Below are positions 17,995 to 27,218 of a stretch of DNA of 64,000 bases, piece after piece. The translations under genes were made by a program, and so were the position numbers. How positions within the stretch are numbered: position 1 is the stretch's first letter; each line of letters starts with the position of its first letter. Source of the stretch: Candidatus Eiseniibacteriota bacterium (GTDB taxonomy: Bacteria > Eisenbacteria > RBG-16-71-46). The notes below the pieces were generated by a model. The model made no database searches and was not told the origin of the DNA. It saw only the letters and a program-made list of their open reading frames with translations. The DNA is taken from assembly GCA_016710095.1 (NCBI GenBank), contig JADJLL010000015.1, positions 52,037-116,036 on the forward strand, given 5' to 3'.

Positions 17995-19313
17995 ACCTGC
18001 CGCCGATCGACGATCGAAGCCATGAGTTCGGCCTCCGCCACGAGTTGTCCGTCCACGTAGGCCTCGCCGCGCATCTTGGACGTGCGGCCGCGCAGCTTGA
18101 GCAACGTGAGCTTGAAGCGCAGCTGATCGCCCGGTGTCACCGGGCGGCGGAAGCGCGCGCCGTCGATGCCCATGAAGAACATGAGCTTGTCGTTCGGGTC
18201 GTCGACCGAGTTCAGCATGAGCAGGCCGCCGCACTGCGCCATCGCCTCGATGATGAGCACGCCGGGCATCACGGGCTGGCCCGGGAAGTGCCCCTGGAAG
18301 AACGGCTCGTTGATCGTGACGTTCTTGTAGCCCTCGATCGACTGCCCTTCCTCGAGCGACGTGATGCGGTCGACGAGCAGGAACGGATAGCGGTGCGGAA
18401 GGATGTCCATGATGGACGTGATGTCCCATTCTTCCGGCGGTCCACCCGCGCGCCGACCGGGCAGCGGCAGCGTCTCCTTGAGGTGCTTCACGAACTCGAC
18501 GTGCCCCTGATGCCCGGAGCGCCTGGCGGTCACGTGACCGAGCAGCGGCCCGCCGAGGATGAACAGGTCGCCGAGCAGGTCGAGGATCTTGTGGCGCACG
18601 AACTCGTCCGGGAACCGCAGCGGCTCTTCGTTGAGCACGCGGTCCGCGCCCACGACGATCGCGCTCTCGAGCCGGCCGCCCTTGATCCAGCCGGCCTGGC
18701 GCAGCACCTCGAGATCGCGCTCGAGCACGAACGTGCGCGCCGGGGCGATCTGCTCGAGGTAGAGCTCCGGCGTGATGTCCACCGAAAGCTCCTGCACGCC
18801 GATGAGCGGATGGTCGTACTCGATCGTGAACGTCAGCTTGCAGCCGCGGTACGGCACGGCGGAAAGCTCGACGCCCTTGTGCGACCACGACACGGGCTTC
18901 GTCACCTTGAGGTGTCGAACCGGCTTGTCCTGGTCGACGACGCCCGCCGCCATGAGCGCGCGCGCGATCGGCGCCGCCGAGCCGTCGTGCCCCTCGGGCA
19001 CTTCCATGCTCGACACCTCGATGCGCAGGTTGTCGATACCGATGCCCGCGACCGCCGACAGCACGTGCTCCATGGTGTGGATCTGCACACCGTCCTGCTG
19101 GAGGATCGTGCGCCGCCCGGCGCCCGGATCGAAGTGTGCGTTCTCGGGACGCACCTGCACTTCGGGGCTGCCCGGCAGGTCCACGCGCACGAAACGCACG
19201 CCGTGTCCGGTCGGAGCCGGCAGGAACTTCATGAGGCCCTTCTCGCCCGTGTGCAGGCCGACGCCCTCGATCTGCGCGGGCCCGGCGATCGTCCGCTGCA
19301 TGCGACCTTTCAA
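17991..19313 (-). CDS. lpxC-fabZ: Bifunctional UDP-3-O-acyl-N-acetylglucosamine deacetylase / 3-hydroxyacyl-ACP dehydratase
   Basis: 440 aa natural fusion. Residues 1-290 are LpxC, the zinc deacetylase committing to lipid A: HTMEHVLSA (zinc His), EVPEGHDGSAAP, RHKILDLLGDL (His and Asp of the zinc/catalytic site) and the general-acid SGHQGHVEF. Residues 300-440 are FabZ, the fatty-acid dehydratase: LPHRYPFLLVDRI with the catalytic His and HFPGQPVMPGVLIIEAMAQ with the catalytic Glu. Such fusions are known in Bacteroidetes, Chlorobi and relatives. The ATG start overlaps the lpxD stop (ATGA); a second Met lies four codons on. Linking the two competing uses of 3-hydroxyacyl-ACP in one chain suggests coordinated control. 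Confidence 0.95.
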   Translation of the reverse strand: MKGRMQRTIAGPAQIEGVGLHTGEKGLMKFLPAPTGHGVRFVRVDLPGSPEVQVRPENAHFDPGAGRRTILQQDGVQIHTMEHVLSAVAGIGIDNLRIEVSSMEVPEGHDGSAAPIARALMAAGVVDQDKPVRHLKVTKPVSWSHKGVELSAVPYRGCKLTFTIEYDHPLIGVQELSVDITPELYLEQIAPARTFVLERDLEVLRQAGWIKGGRLESAIVVGADRVLNEEPLRFPDEFVRHKILDLLGDLFILGGPLLGHVTARRSGHQGHVEFVKHLKETLPLPGRRAGGPPEEWDITSIMDILPHRYPFLLVDRITSLEEGQSIEGYKNVTINEPFFQGHFPGQPVMPGVLIIEAMAQCGGLLMLNSVDDPNDKLMFFMGIDGARFRRPVTPGDQLRFKLTLLKLRGRTSKMRGEAYVDGQLVAEAELMASIVDRRQV

Positions 19314-20362
19314 CGCACCGTCTCCCCTTCCTGGGTTTTCTGCTCGAGGCGATCCAGCCGCTCCTCGATCTGCTTCGTGCGATCGAAGAGCTGCGGGAGC
19401 CGCTGGATGTACGCGTTCATGCGGCGCCAGATGCCGAGCGCGATGGCCGGGTAGCCCGAAACCTTCGCGCCGGCCGGAACGGACTTCGTCACGCCGCTCT
19501 GCCCGCCGATCATGGAGCCCTTGCCGAGGCGCACGTGGCCGATGACGCCGGCCTGTCCGCCGATCGTGACGTAGTCCTCGAGCTCCGTGCTGCCCGAGAT
19601 GCCGACCTGCGCGACCACGATGCAGTGCTTGCCCGTGACCACGTTGTGCCCGATCTGGACGAGGTTGTCGATCTTCGTGCCGTCGCCGATGCGCGTGGCG
19701 TGCGTGGTCGCGCGGTCGATCGTCGTGTTTGCGCCGATCTCGACGTCGTCGCCGACGATCACCGTTCCGACCTGCGGCACCTTGTGATAGCGGCCCGCGT
19801 CGAACGCGAAGCCGAATCCGTCCGCGCCGATCACGGCGCCCGGATGAATGATGCAGCGGTCACCGATCACGACCTCCTCGCGGATCGTCACGCGCGGATA
19901 GATCATGCAGTCCTCGCCGATCGAGGCCTGCACGCCGACGTAGCAGCCCGGCATGAGGACCGTGTTCGCGCCGACCTTCACGCCCGCCTCGAGCACGCAG
20001 TACGCGCCGACGGAGACGTTCGCGCCGAGCGTGGCCGCGGGCGACACGACCGCGGACGGATGCACGCCCGCGAGCGGCTTGTAGAGGTCCGGCCGGAAGT
20101 GCTTCACGACCTTCTGGAACGCGAGGTACGGGTTGTCCACCTGCAGCAGTGGTACGTGCGCTTCCCGTGTCTCGCGCGAGCAGATGACCGCGGACGCCTT
20201 CGTCTCGTGGAGATAGGCGTCGTAGCGGGAGTTCGCGATGAACGTGATGTCGCCGGGCTGCGCTTCGCGGATACCCGCGACGCCCTTCACGACCGTGGAC
20301 GCGTCGCCCACGACGGTGCCGCCCAGCTCTTCGGCCAGCTCGGCCAGTGTGCGCGTCTGCAT
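19310..20362 (-). CDS. lpxD: UDP-3-O-acylglucosamine N-acyltransferase
   Basis: 350 aa hexapeptide acyltransferase that adds the N-linked acyl chain in lipid A synthesis. The N-terminal uridine-binding domain (LAELAEELGGTVVGD...DITFIANSRY) is followed by beta-helix repeats; the catalytic His is in LVQIGHNVVTGKH, next to GISGSTELEDYVTIGGQ, and a C-terminal helix is rich in Arg/Glu (DRTKQIEERLDRLEQK). The frame is open further upstream, but ATG at 20360-20362 (MQTRTLAEL) has an AGGAG Shine-Dalgarno and follows ompH by 10 nt, so it is the right start. Confidence 0.93.
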   Translation of the reverse strand: MQTRTLAELAEELGGTVVGDASTVVKGVAGIREAQPGDITFIANSRYDAYLHETKASAVICSRETREAHVPLLQVDNPYLAFQKVVKHFRPDLYKPLAGVHPSAVVSPAATLGANVSVGAYCVLEAGVKVGANTVLMPGCYVGVQASIGEDCMIYPRVTIREEVVIGDRCIIHPGAVIGADGFGFAFDAGRYHKVPQVGTVIVGDDVEIGANTTIDRATTHATRIGDGTKIDNLVQIGHNVVTGKHCIVVAQVGISGSTELEDYVTIGGQAGVIGHVRLGKGSMIGGQSGVTKSVPAGAKVSGYPAIALGIWRRMNAYIQRLPQLFDRTKQIEERLDRLEQKTQEGETVR

Positions 20363-20372
20363 GGGGGCGCTC

Positions 20373-20915
20373 CTAGCGTGTGGTGCCCGCGGCGCGCGCG
20401 ACCAGTTCGGCGAGCACGTCCGCGGTGATGTCGTGCGTACGGTCGGCGTACACGAGTACGCCACTCACGGAATCGAACACCATCGTCAGTCCCTTCTGGC
20501 TGGCGACCTTTTCGACGGCGACGCGAATCTGCTGGACCACTTCGCCCGTCGCGCGCTCGTTCTCCTGCGACGCGCGGCCGTTCGGTCCCCAGATCTCCTG
20601 GATGAACGTCTCGTATTCGGTCACGGCGCGCTGCAGCGCCGTCTCCTTCTCCTGCTTCTTGAGCGCGGACAGGATCGGGCCCTGGTCACGCAGCTCGGCC
20701 CGCAGCTGCGTGACGACCTTCTCCTTCTCCGCCGCTTCGTCGCGCCAGCCCTGCACCATGCGGTCGAACCGCTGCTGGGCGTCCTGCGCGTCCTTGTACT
20801 CGAGGAAGATGCGCGACGAATCGATGTAGCCCATGGACAGATCGGCCGCGAGCAGGCTGGACGCGGCCAGCATCAGCGCGCAGGCGAAGGCGAGCACTCG
20901 TGCGTGAAATCGCAT
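20373..20915 (-). CDS. skp: OmpH/Skp-family periplasmic chaperone
   Basis: 180 aa. A signal peptide (residues 1-23, LAFACALMLAASSLLAA) precedes a mature protein that starts near DLSMGYIDSSRIFLEY, as in OmpH/Skp, then a long charged helical region (about 40-130, rich in Gln/Glu/Arg) that should form the coiled-coil tentacles, and a C-terminal strand VFDSVSGVLVYADRTHDITADVL. It holds unfolded outer-membrane proteins for BamA, which is encoded immediately upstream in the operon; lpxD follows, giving the widespread bamA-skp-lpxD order. Confidence 0.88.
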   Translation of the reverse strand: MRFHARVLAFACALMLAASSLLAADLSMGYIDSSRIFLEYKDAQDAQQRFDRMVQGWRDEAAEKEKVVTQLRAELRDQGPILSALKKQEKETALQRAVTEYETFIQEIWGPNGRASQENERATGEVVQQIRVAVEKVASQKGLTMVFDSVSGVLVYADRTHDITADVLAELVARAAGTTR

Positions 20916-20924
20916 GCGACCTCG

Positions 20925-23325
20925 TCAGAACCCGACGTTGCCGAGCAGGAAGTGTCCCTGCCACTTCGGCCCGTCGTCGCGGTGGAAGCCATAGCCGTAG
21001 TCGAACCCGACGTTGCCGAGGATGGGAATCTCCATCCGCAGGCCGAAGCCGGCGCCGACCTTGAAATCACGAGGCTTGACGAACTTGAGCTGGTCCCACG
21101 TGTTGCCCGCGTCCATGAAGAGGAGCGCGTGCAGCGGGTGGACGATCGGGAACTGCTGCTCGAGCGTGAACAACGCCATGTACCGGCCGCCGGGATAGCG
21201 GCTGCGCACCCACGACGAATCGCGAACGACCGAGTCGGCGCCCGTGGAACTCGTGAGTGTGCGGTTGTACTTGCTCCAGTAGAAGCCGCGGTCGGGCACG
21301 ACCTGGTAGTCCTGGTAGCCGCGCAGCGGATCGATCGTGTTGCCGCCTCCGAGACGGAAGCGCGCGTAGTCGGGAACGACGTCGCTGCGCCACGTGTATT
21401 GCCCGACGCTGCCGAGCCGCAGGCGGAGCATGCTGGTCACGCTCTTGAGGGCGCTGCGCGTGTAGACGCGGCCTTCGTAGCGGTGACGGTAGTAGTGCAA
21501 TTCGCCGCCGAGCGGGCCGCCCGTGAACTCCTCGTTCACCGTGAGGCGCGTGCCGCGCGTCGGGTAGAACGGGTTGTCCGTGCTGTTGCGGCTGAAGTCG
21601 AACTCGAGCGTGCTCGTGAGCATGTCGGTGTTCGTGCTCACGCCCGCGATCGTCAGGCTCGAATCGACGTTCGAGATGCGCATGTTCTCGAGCGTGTACG
21701 AGACCGAGCCGCGCGAGTAGTCGGGCCACGGCAGCGGCCGGCCGATGCGGACGGATCCGCCGCGGCGGCGCTGGTCGTACTCGAGCAGCTCACGCGTCGT
21801 GCTGTAGATGGAGTAGCCGAGCAACGTCGGGGAATCCTTGAACCACGGCTCGGTGAAACTGAGCGAGTAGTCCTCGCGCCGGCGGTCGCTGCGGCCGCCG
21901 CGCTCGAGGTGCAGCGCGAGCGACTGGCCGTTGCCGAGCACGTTGCTGTGCCCGAGTTCGAGGAAGCCGGTGAGGCCCGCCTCGCCCGTGTAACCCGCGC
22001 CGGCGGACGCCGTGCCGACCTGCTTCTCCTTCACGCGTGAAGATCACGTCGACGTCGGTGCTCTCGGCCGGCGAGATGTCCGGCATCACTTCCTCGAAGA
22101 GCTGCAGCCGCATCATGTCGCCCTGGCTGCGGATCAAGGCCGAGCGGCGGAAGCGGTCGCCTTCGTGCACGTCGAGCTCACGGCGCAGCACGTGTTCGCG
22201 CGTGCCCTTGTTGCCGAGGATGGTGACGCGGCGCACGAACGACGGCGAGCCTTCGCGCACGTGGAAGACGAGGTCGACGACGGAGTCGCGGACGGACTCC
22301 TCGGGCTCCATGTCCACGTACAGCAGGCCGTGCTCGGCGTACTCGCCCAGCACGTCCCCGCGCGCCTTCTCGACGCGCGACTTGTCGTACGCGACCGCCT
22401 TGCGGTCCTTCCAGGTGCGCGCGAGGAAGGTCGAATCGAGCGTGCGCGCCCCCTCCCAGCGGGTCGTGCCGAACGTGTAGGGACGGCCCTCGGTGAGCGT
22501 GACCTTCAGCGTCACGCGCTTGGGGTCCGAGCCCGGCACGACCTCGAACCCGGCCACCTGCATGTCGCGATAGCCGTGGTTCTGGTACCAGGTCTCGAGC
22601 TTCTCGCGGTCCTCGGCGAAGGTCTCGTCCTTCAGCTCACCGCCGCCGAAGAGCCCCTTCGTCTTGGTCTTCATCACCTTGCGTAGCCGCTTCGTGCCGA
22701 ACGCCGTGCGGCCCTCGAACACGATGTCGCCGATGCGCAGCTTCTCGCCCTCGACGATCTCGAACGTGAGGTTCACCTCGTTGCGGGACACGAGCGTGTC
22801 GGCCTTCGGGGTGATCTTCGCGCGCGGGAAGCCCTCGCTCCGGTAGTACTCGGCGAGCGAGTCCACCTGCATCTGCGCCTGGACGAGCGAGAAGGTCTCT
22901 CCCGCGTGCAGGAACAGCTTCTTCTCGAGGTCCACGTCCTCGCGCTTCTTGTTGCCGCTGAACCGCACGGCGGCCAGCCGGGGACGCTCGGCCACGACGA
23001 TGGTGAGGTCCACCAGCCCGTCGTGCTCGTTCTTGAGCAGCTGCACGTTGCTGAAGAGGCCCAGCGCGGTGAGCTTGCGCGTGCCGCGGCGGACGAGATC
23101 GGACGAGAAGCGCGTGCCCGGCGGGACGTCGAAGGTGCGGACGATGCGGGCGCTGTCCACGTGCACGTTGCCGTTCACGAAGATGCGGCCGACGACCGGA
23201 GCGCCGGAGCGCCCGTCGGACCCGTCCTGGGCCCGGGCGATACCGAACTTGGAAAACAGCAGGACGACGAGGATGGCGGCGAACCCGCAGATGCGCGGGA
23301 CCCACCGGGTCAGGCGTAGAGGCAC
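20925..23325 (-). CDS. bamA: Outer membrane protein assembly factor BamA, frameshifted near 22035
   Basis: About 800 aa Omp85 protein that inserts beta-barrel proteins in the outer membrane. Signal peptide (ICGFAAILVVLLFSKFGIARA), then five POTRA domains (about 40-425: GRIFVNGNVHVDSARIVR, RLAAVRFSGNKKRED, GDIVFEGRTAFGTKRLRK and so on), then the barrel ending in LLGNVGF with the C-terminal Phe. Near 22035 the expected IFT-VKEKQVG junction between POTRA 5 and the barrel is broken by one extra C; removing it restores the frame. GTG at 23323-23325 has an AAGGAG site. A promoter lies about 130 nt upstream, so bamA heads the envelope operon. Confidence 0.9.
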
Positions 23326-23451
23326 TCGATCAGCTCCTTGGGCCCTGGGGCCACGGCGGTCGGAATCCGTCCTGCCACGCCGCGTCTTCGCGTCCCTGCG
23401 CGCGCGAGCCGGAGTCGGGGTGGCCTTGGGTCATCGGGGAGTCTCGGCCGA

Positions 23452-23479
23452 ATCATAGCCACCGAAGCCCCAATGTCCA
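23452..23479 (-). promoter_or_regulatory. Promoter for the bamA-lpx operon
   Basis: Minus-strand TGGACA (23474-23479), 16-nt spacer, TATGAT (23452-23457). This gives a leader of about 120 nt before bamA. I see no sigma-E (GAACTT/TCTGA) pattern. The rest of the 23326-23550 gap shows no gene. Confidence 0.55.
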
Positions 23480-23553
23480 GCCACGGGAGCCCCGGCCGGC
23501 GGGCCGTACTCGTTCTTACACCGAAGTTTGACGCCCGTTCCCCCCGGGAAAGC

Positions 23554-23587
23554 GAAAACGCCGGGGCCCCATGGGGACCCCGGCGTC
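23554..23587 (-). terminator. Rho-independent terminator of the lysS-clpC operon
   Basis: On the minus strand, 17 nt after the clpC stop, an almost perfect GC stem (ACGCCGGGG-CCCC side 23558-23570 pairing with GGGACCCCGGCGT 23574-23586, small ATG loop) is followed by TTTT and a second short T-rich stretch. Strong stem plus T run is a textbook intrinsic terminator and separates the clpC operon from bamA. Confidence 0.82.
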
Positions 23588-23604
23588 TCGTGAATCCTCC
23601 GGAA

Positions 23605-26076
23605 TCAGCTGGCCGGAACCTCGGGTGCGGGCGCCGGAGTGGCCACGCCCGTCGTGTCGAAGTCCAGAGCGTCGTCCTTGCGCGTCACCTTCACGACCGT
23701 TCCCGCGGGCACCTGCCCACGGAGGATGAACTCCGCGAACGGGTCCTCGAGCAGCCGCTGGATCGCCCGCTTCAGCGGACGAGCGCCCAGGGCGGCGTCG
23801 AATCCCTTGTCGATGAGCAGGTCGGTCGCCGTGGGCTCGATTTCGAGCACGATGTCCTGTGCCTTGAGCCGGGCGCTGAACTGCGTCAGCAGGATGTCCA
23901 CGATGCTCTTCATGTGATCGCGCGACAGCGTGTGGAACACGATCACGTCGTCGATACGGTTGAGGAACTCGGGGTTGAACGCGCGCTTGAGCTCGTCCTG
24001 CACCGTCGTCTTGATGGCGCTGAACTGCTGGGCGCTGTCCACGTTCTTGAAGCCGAGGCCCTTGCCGCCCGACACGATCTGCCGGCCGCCGAGGTTGGAC
24101 GTCATGATGATGACGGTGTTCTTGAAGTCCACCTTGCGGCGCGAGCTGTCCGTCAGCGTGCCGTCGTCGAGCACCTGGAGCAGCACGTTGAACACGTCCG
24201 GATGCGCCTTCTCGACTTCGTCGAGCAGCACCACCGAGTAGGGCTTGCGGCGCACCTTCTCGGTGAGCTGGCCGCCCTCTTCGTAGCCCACGTAGCCGGG
24301 AGGCGCGCCGACGAGGCGCGACACCGAGAACTTCTCCATGTACTCGGACATGTCGATGCGGATGAGCGCGTCTTCGCTGTCGAACAGGTACGCGGCGAGC
24401 GCGCGGGCGAGCTCGGTCTTGCCGACGCCCGTGGGCCCCAGGAAGATGAACGAGCCGATCGGACGGCGCGGATCGCGCAGGCCGACGCGATTGCGGCGCA
24501 CGGCGCGGGCGCAGGCGGAGACCGCCTCGTCCTGGCCGACGACGCGCTTCTTGAGCTCGTCTTCCATGCGCAGGAGCTTCTCGCTCTCCTCCGCCGCCAG
24601 CTTCACGACCGGGATGCCCGTCATGATGCTGAGCACGGCCGCGATCTGGTCCTCGTCGACCTGCACTTCCTTGTCGCGCTTCGACTCGGTCCACGACTTC
24701 TTGAGGTCCGTGCGGCGCGCGCGCAGTTCCTTCTCGCGGTCGCGGAGCCGCGCGGCCTTCTCGTACTCCTGCCCGCGGATGGCCGCTTCCTTCTCCTTCA
24801 CGACCTCCTCGAGCTTCTTCTCGAGCTCGTGGATCTCGGACGGCACCGTGCTCACCGACAGGCGCGAGCGGGCGCAGGCCTCGTCGATCACGTCGATCGC
24901 CTTGTCCGGGAAGAAGCGGTCGTTCATGTAGCGGTCGGCGAGCTTCACGGCCTGCACGATCGCGTTGTCCGTGATCTTCACGCCGTGGTGCGCCTCGTAC
25001 TTGTCGCGCAGCCCCATGAGGATCTGGATCGTGTCCTCGATGCTCGGCTGGTCGACCATGACCGGCTGGAAGCGGCGCTCGAGCGCGCCGTCCTTCTCGA
25101 TGTACTTGCGGTACTCGTCGAGCGTCGTCGCGCCGATGCACTGCAGCTCGCCGCGCGCGAGCGCCGGCTTGAGCATGTTCGACGCGTCGATCGCGCCCTC
25201 GGCGCCGCCGGCGCCGACGATCGTGTGGAGCTCGTCGATGAAGATCACCGTGTCCTTCGACTCGCGGATCTCGTTCATGACGGTCTTGAGGCGCTCCTCG
25301 AACTGACCGCGATACTTCGTGCCCGCGACGACGGCCGCGAGGTCGAGCGTCACGATGCGCTTGTTGCGCAGCGACTCCGGCACCTGTCCGGACACGATGC
25401 GCGCGGCGAGGCCTTCGGCGATCGCGGTCTTGCCGACGCCGGGTTCGCCGATGAGCACGGGGTTGTTCTTCTTGCGGCGCGAGAGCACCTGGATGACGCG
25501 CTCGATTTCCTTGTCGCGACCGATGACCGGATCGAGCTTGCCTTCGCGGGCGAGCGTCGTGAGGTCGCGGCCGAACTGGTTCAGGGCCGGCGTCTCGGCG
25601 CGCTCTTCCCCGCGCTCGGCCGCCTGGCCGGACGACGGAGTGCCGCCGAGGAGCTTGAGCGTCTCCTCGCGCACGCGCTTGCGGTCCACGCCCAGCTCGA
25701 GCAGCACCTTCGCGGCGACGCCCTCGCCTTCGCGGATCAGGCCGAGCAGCAGGTGCTCGGTGCCGACGTAGTTGTGCCCCAGCGAGCGCGCCTCTTCGAC
25801 GGCCAGTTCCAGCACGCGCTTGGCGCGCGGCGTGAACGGGATCTCGCCAATGGTCATGGTGCCGCCCGAGGCGCTCACCATGTTCTCGACTTCCTGGCGG
25901 ATGCGGTCGAGGTCGAGGCCGAGGTTGTTGAGCACCGTCGCGGCGATGCCCTCGCCCTCGCGGATGACGCCGAGCAGCAGGTGCTCGGTGCCGATGTAGT
26001 CGTGCTGAAGCCGCGCCGCTTCCTCGCGAGCGAGGTAGATGACCTTGCGAACCCGTTCGGTGAACTTATCGTGCAT
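23605..26076 (-). CDS. clpC: ATP-dependent Clp protease ATP-binding subunit ClpC
   Basis: 823 aa Hsp100 unfoldase that feeds substrates to ClpP. Two N-terminal Clp repeats (about 1-145, each with HNYVGTEHLLLGLIREGEG-type text), AAA+ domain 1 with Walker A GEPGVGKTA (about 215), a middle UVR-containing coiled coil (GQEYEKAARLRDREKELRA), AAA+ domain 2 with GPTGVGKTE and the ClpP-docking LGF loop (GGKGLGFKN), and the C-terminal D2 small domain. The N-domain and UVR-type middle make it ClpC, not ClpB/ClpA. It is last in the mcsA-mcsB-clpC set, so it probably handles arginine-phosphorylated proteins. A strong AAGGAGG lies about 36 nt upstream of the ATG with a possible hairpin in between; the start has only a weak nearby site. 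Confidence 0.93.
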   Translation of the reverse strand: MHDKFTERVRKVIYLAREEAARLQHDYIGTEHLLLGVIREGEGIAATVLNNLGLDLDRIRQEVENMVSASGGTMTIGEIPFTPRAKRVLELAVEEARSLGHNYVGTEHLLLGLIREGEGVAAKVLLELGVDRKRVREETLKLLGGTPSSGQAAERGEERAETPALNQFGRDLTTLAREGKLDPVIGRDKEIERVIQVLSRRKKNNPVLIGEPGVGKTAIAEGLAARIVSGQVPESLRNKRIVTLDLAAVVAGTKYRGQFEERLKTVMNEIRESKDTVIFIDELHTIVGAGGAEGAIDASNMLKPALARGELQCIGATTLDEYRKYIEKDGALERRFQPVMVDQPSIEDTIQILMGLRDKYEAHHGVKITDNAIVQAVKLADRYMNDRFFPDKAIDVIDEACARSRLSVSTVPSEIHELEKKLEEVVKEKEAAIRGQEYEKAARLRDREKELRARRTDLKKSWTESKRDKEVQVDEDQIAAVLSIMTGIPVVKLAAEESEKLLRMEDELKKRVVGQDEAVSACARAVRRNRVGLRDPRRPIGSFIFLGPTGVGKTELARALAAYLFDSEDALIRIDMSEYMEKFSVSRLVGAPPGYVGYEEGGQLTEKVRRKPYSVVLLDEVEKAHPDVFNVLLQVLDDGTLTDSSRRKVDFKNTVIIMTSNLGGRQIVSGGKGLGFKNVDSAQQFSAIKTTVQDELKRAFNPEFLNRIDDVIVFHTLSRDHMKSIVDILLTQFSARLKAQDIVLEIEPTATDLLIDKGFDAALGARPLKRAIQRLLEDPFAEFILRGQVPAGTVVKVTRKDDALDFDTTGVATPAPAPEVPAS

Positions 26077-26126
26077 GGTGTGCTCGGCCCCGCCGCACGA
26101 CGCGACGGGAACCTTCCTCCTTGTCC

Positions 26127-27218
26127 CTAAGGATTCGTCCCGGTCTCGTGATCGGCGGCGGCGAGCCGCTCGCGCACGAGCTGGGCGCGGACGATGTTGC
26201 GATCGGCGGGCGAGAGTTCGGCCCCGTGGATGCGCTGCAGGTGCGCGGGCTGCGTGAGCACGAGCAGTTCGTTGAGCGTGCGGAGCGGGCAGAGCCCCGG
26301 CAGCTCCATGGCGACGCCGAGGCGCACCGCGGAGCAGAGATTGATGACCTCGCGCGCGTGGATCGAGCGGCAGTAGCGCAGCGTGCCGTAGGCGCGCCAC
26401 ACCTTGTCTTCGATCTGCACCCGGGCGTCGCGCAGCATGCGCTCTCGCGCGCGCTCCTCCGTCTCGATGATCTGGCGCGTGACGCGCTCGAGACTGTCGA
26501 TGGAGTCGCGCTCGCTGCGGCCGAGCGTGGTCTGGTTCGAGATCTGGAACAGGTTGCCCATCACCTCGCTGTGCTCGCCGTACAGGCCGCGCACGTTGAG
26601 GCCGACCTGCATGATGCTCTTGAGGACGCGCTGGATCTCCTCGAGCAGCACGAGCGCCGGAAGGTGGATGAGCACCGACGCGCGCAGGCCGGTGCCGGCG
26701 TTCGTCGGACAGCTCGTGAGGTAGCCGATCTCCTCCGAGAACGCGAACTCGAGCGACTGGTTGAGTTCGTCGTCCGCGCGGTCGGACAGCGACCAGGCTT
26801 CCGCGAGCTGGAAGCCCGGCGTGAGCGACTGCAGCCGGAGATGGTCCTCTTCGTTGATCATGAGGCTCAGGCGCTGGTCGGGCGCGACGAGAATGCCGCG
26901 CGGCCGTGCGCCGTCACCGAGTTCGTGGCTCACGAGATGACGCTCGACGAGCACCTGGCGCTCGATCGGCGTGCACTCGTTCATGCGCAGCAGCAGCCCG
27001 TCGTGGAACGAATGCGAGTTCTGCGCGGCCGCCGAGACGGACGCGAGCACGCCGTACAGCTGCTCCTCGCGGGCGCGGTGCGTGAACGGCACCTCGGAAA
27101 GATTGCGCGCGAGACGGATGCGCGTGGAGAGCACCATCTCGGAATGCGGACCGGAGCCCGTGAGCCACGGGCTGGTCGTGTCGAACAGCTGCGCGAAGTC
27201 GCGCGGGGTCGCGCTCAC
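26127..27218 (-). CDS. mcsB: Protein-arginine kinase McsB
   Basis: 363 aa, bacterial relative of phosphagen kinases; phosphorylates arginines to mark proteins for ClpCP. Visible are the nucleotide-site STRIRLARN (31-39), the catalytic cysteine loop SCPTNAGTGLRAS (Cys170, equivalent of the B. subtilis active-site Cys), RGLYGEHSEVMGNLFQISNQ (210-229) and the C-terminal LTQPAHLQRIHG. The phospho-arginine allosteric motif RDxxRA of the family reads RNIVRA here (340-345), with Asn in place of Asp. It overlaps mcsA by 4 nt and precedes clpC by 50 nt. No ctsR repressor gene is present nearby. Confidence 0.92.
   Translation of the reverse strand: MSATPRDFAQLFDTTSPWLTGSGPHSEMVLSTRIRLARNLSEVPFTHRAREEQLYGVLASVSAAAQNSHSFHDGLLLRMNECTPIERQVLVERHLVSHELGDGARPRGILVAPDQRLSLMINEEDHLRLQSLTPGFQLAEAWSLSDRADDELNQSLEFAFSEEIGYLTSCPTNAGTGLRASVLIHLPALVLLEEIQRVLKSIMQVGLNVRGLYGEHSEVMGNLFQISNQTTLGRSERDSIDSLERVTRQIIETEERARERMLRDARVQIEDKVWRAYGTLRYCRSIHAREVINLCSAVRLGVAMELPGLCPLRTLNELLVLTQPAHLQRIHGAELSPADRNIVRAQLVRERLAAADHETGTNP

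Noticed and set aside
23338..26130. A 930-codon plus-strand frame antisense to clpC
   Set aside because: No domains; the minus strand encodes an undisputed ClpC with normal length and motifs.
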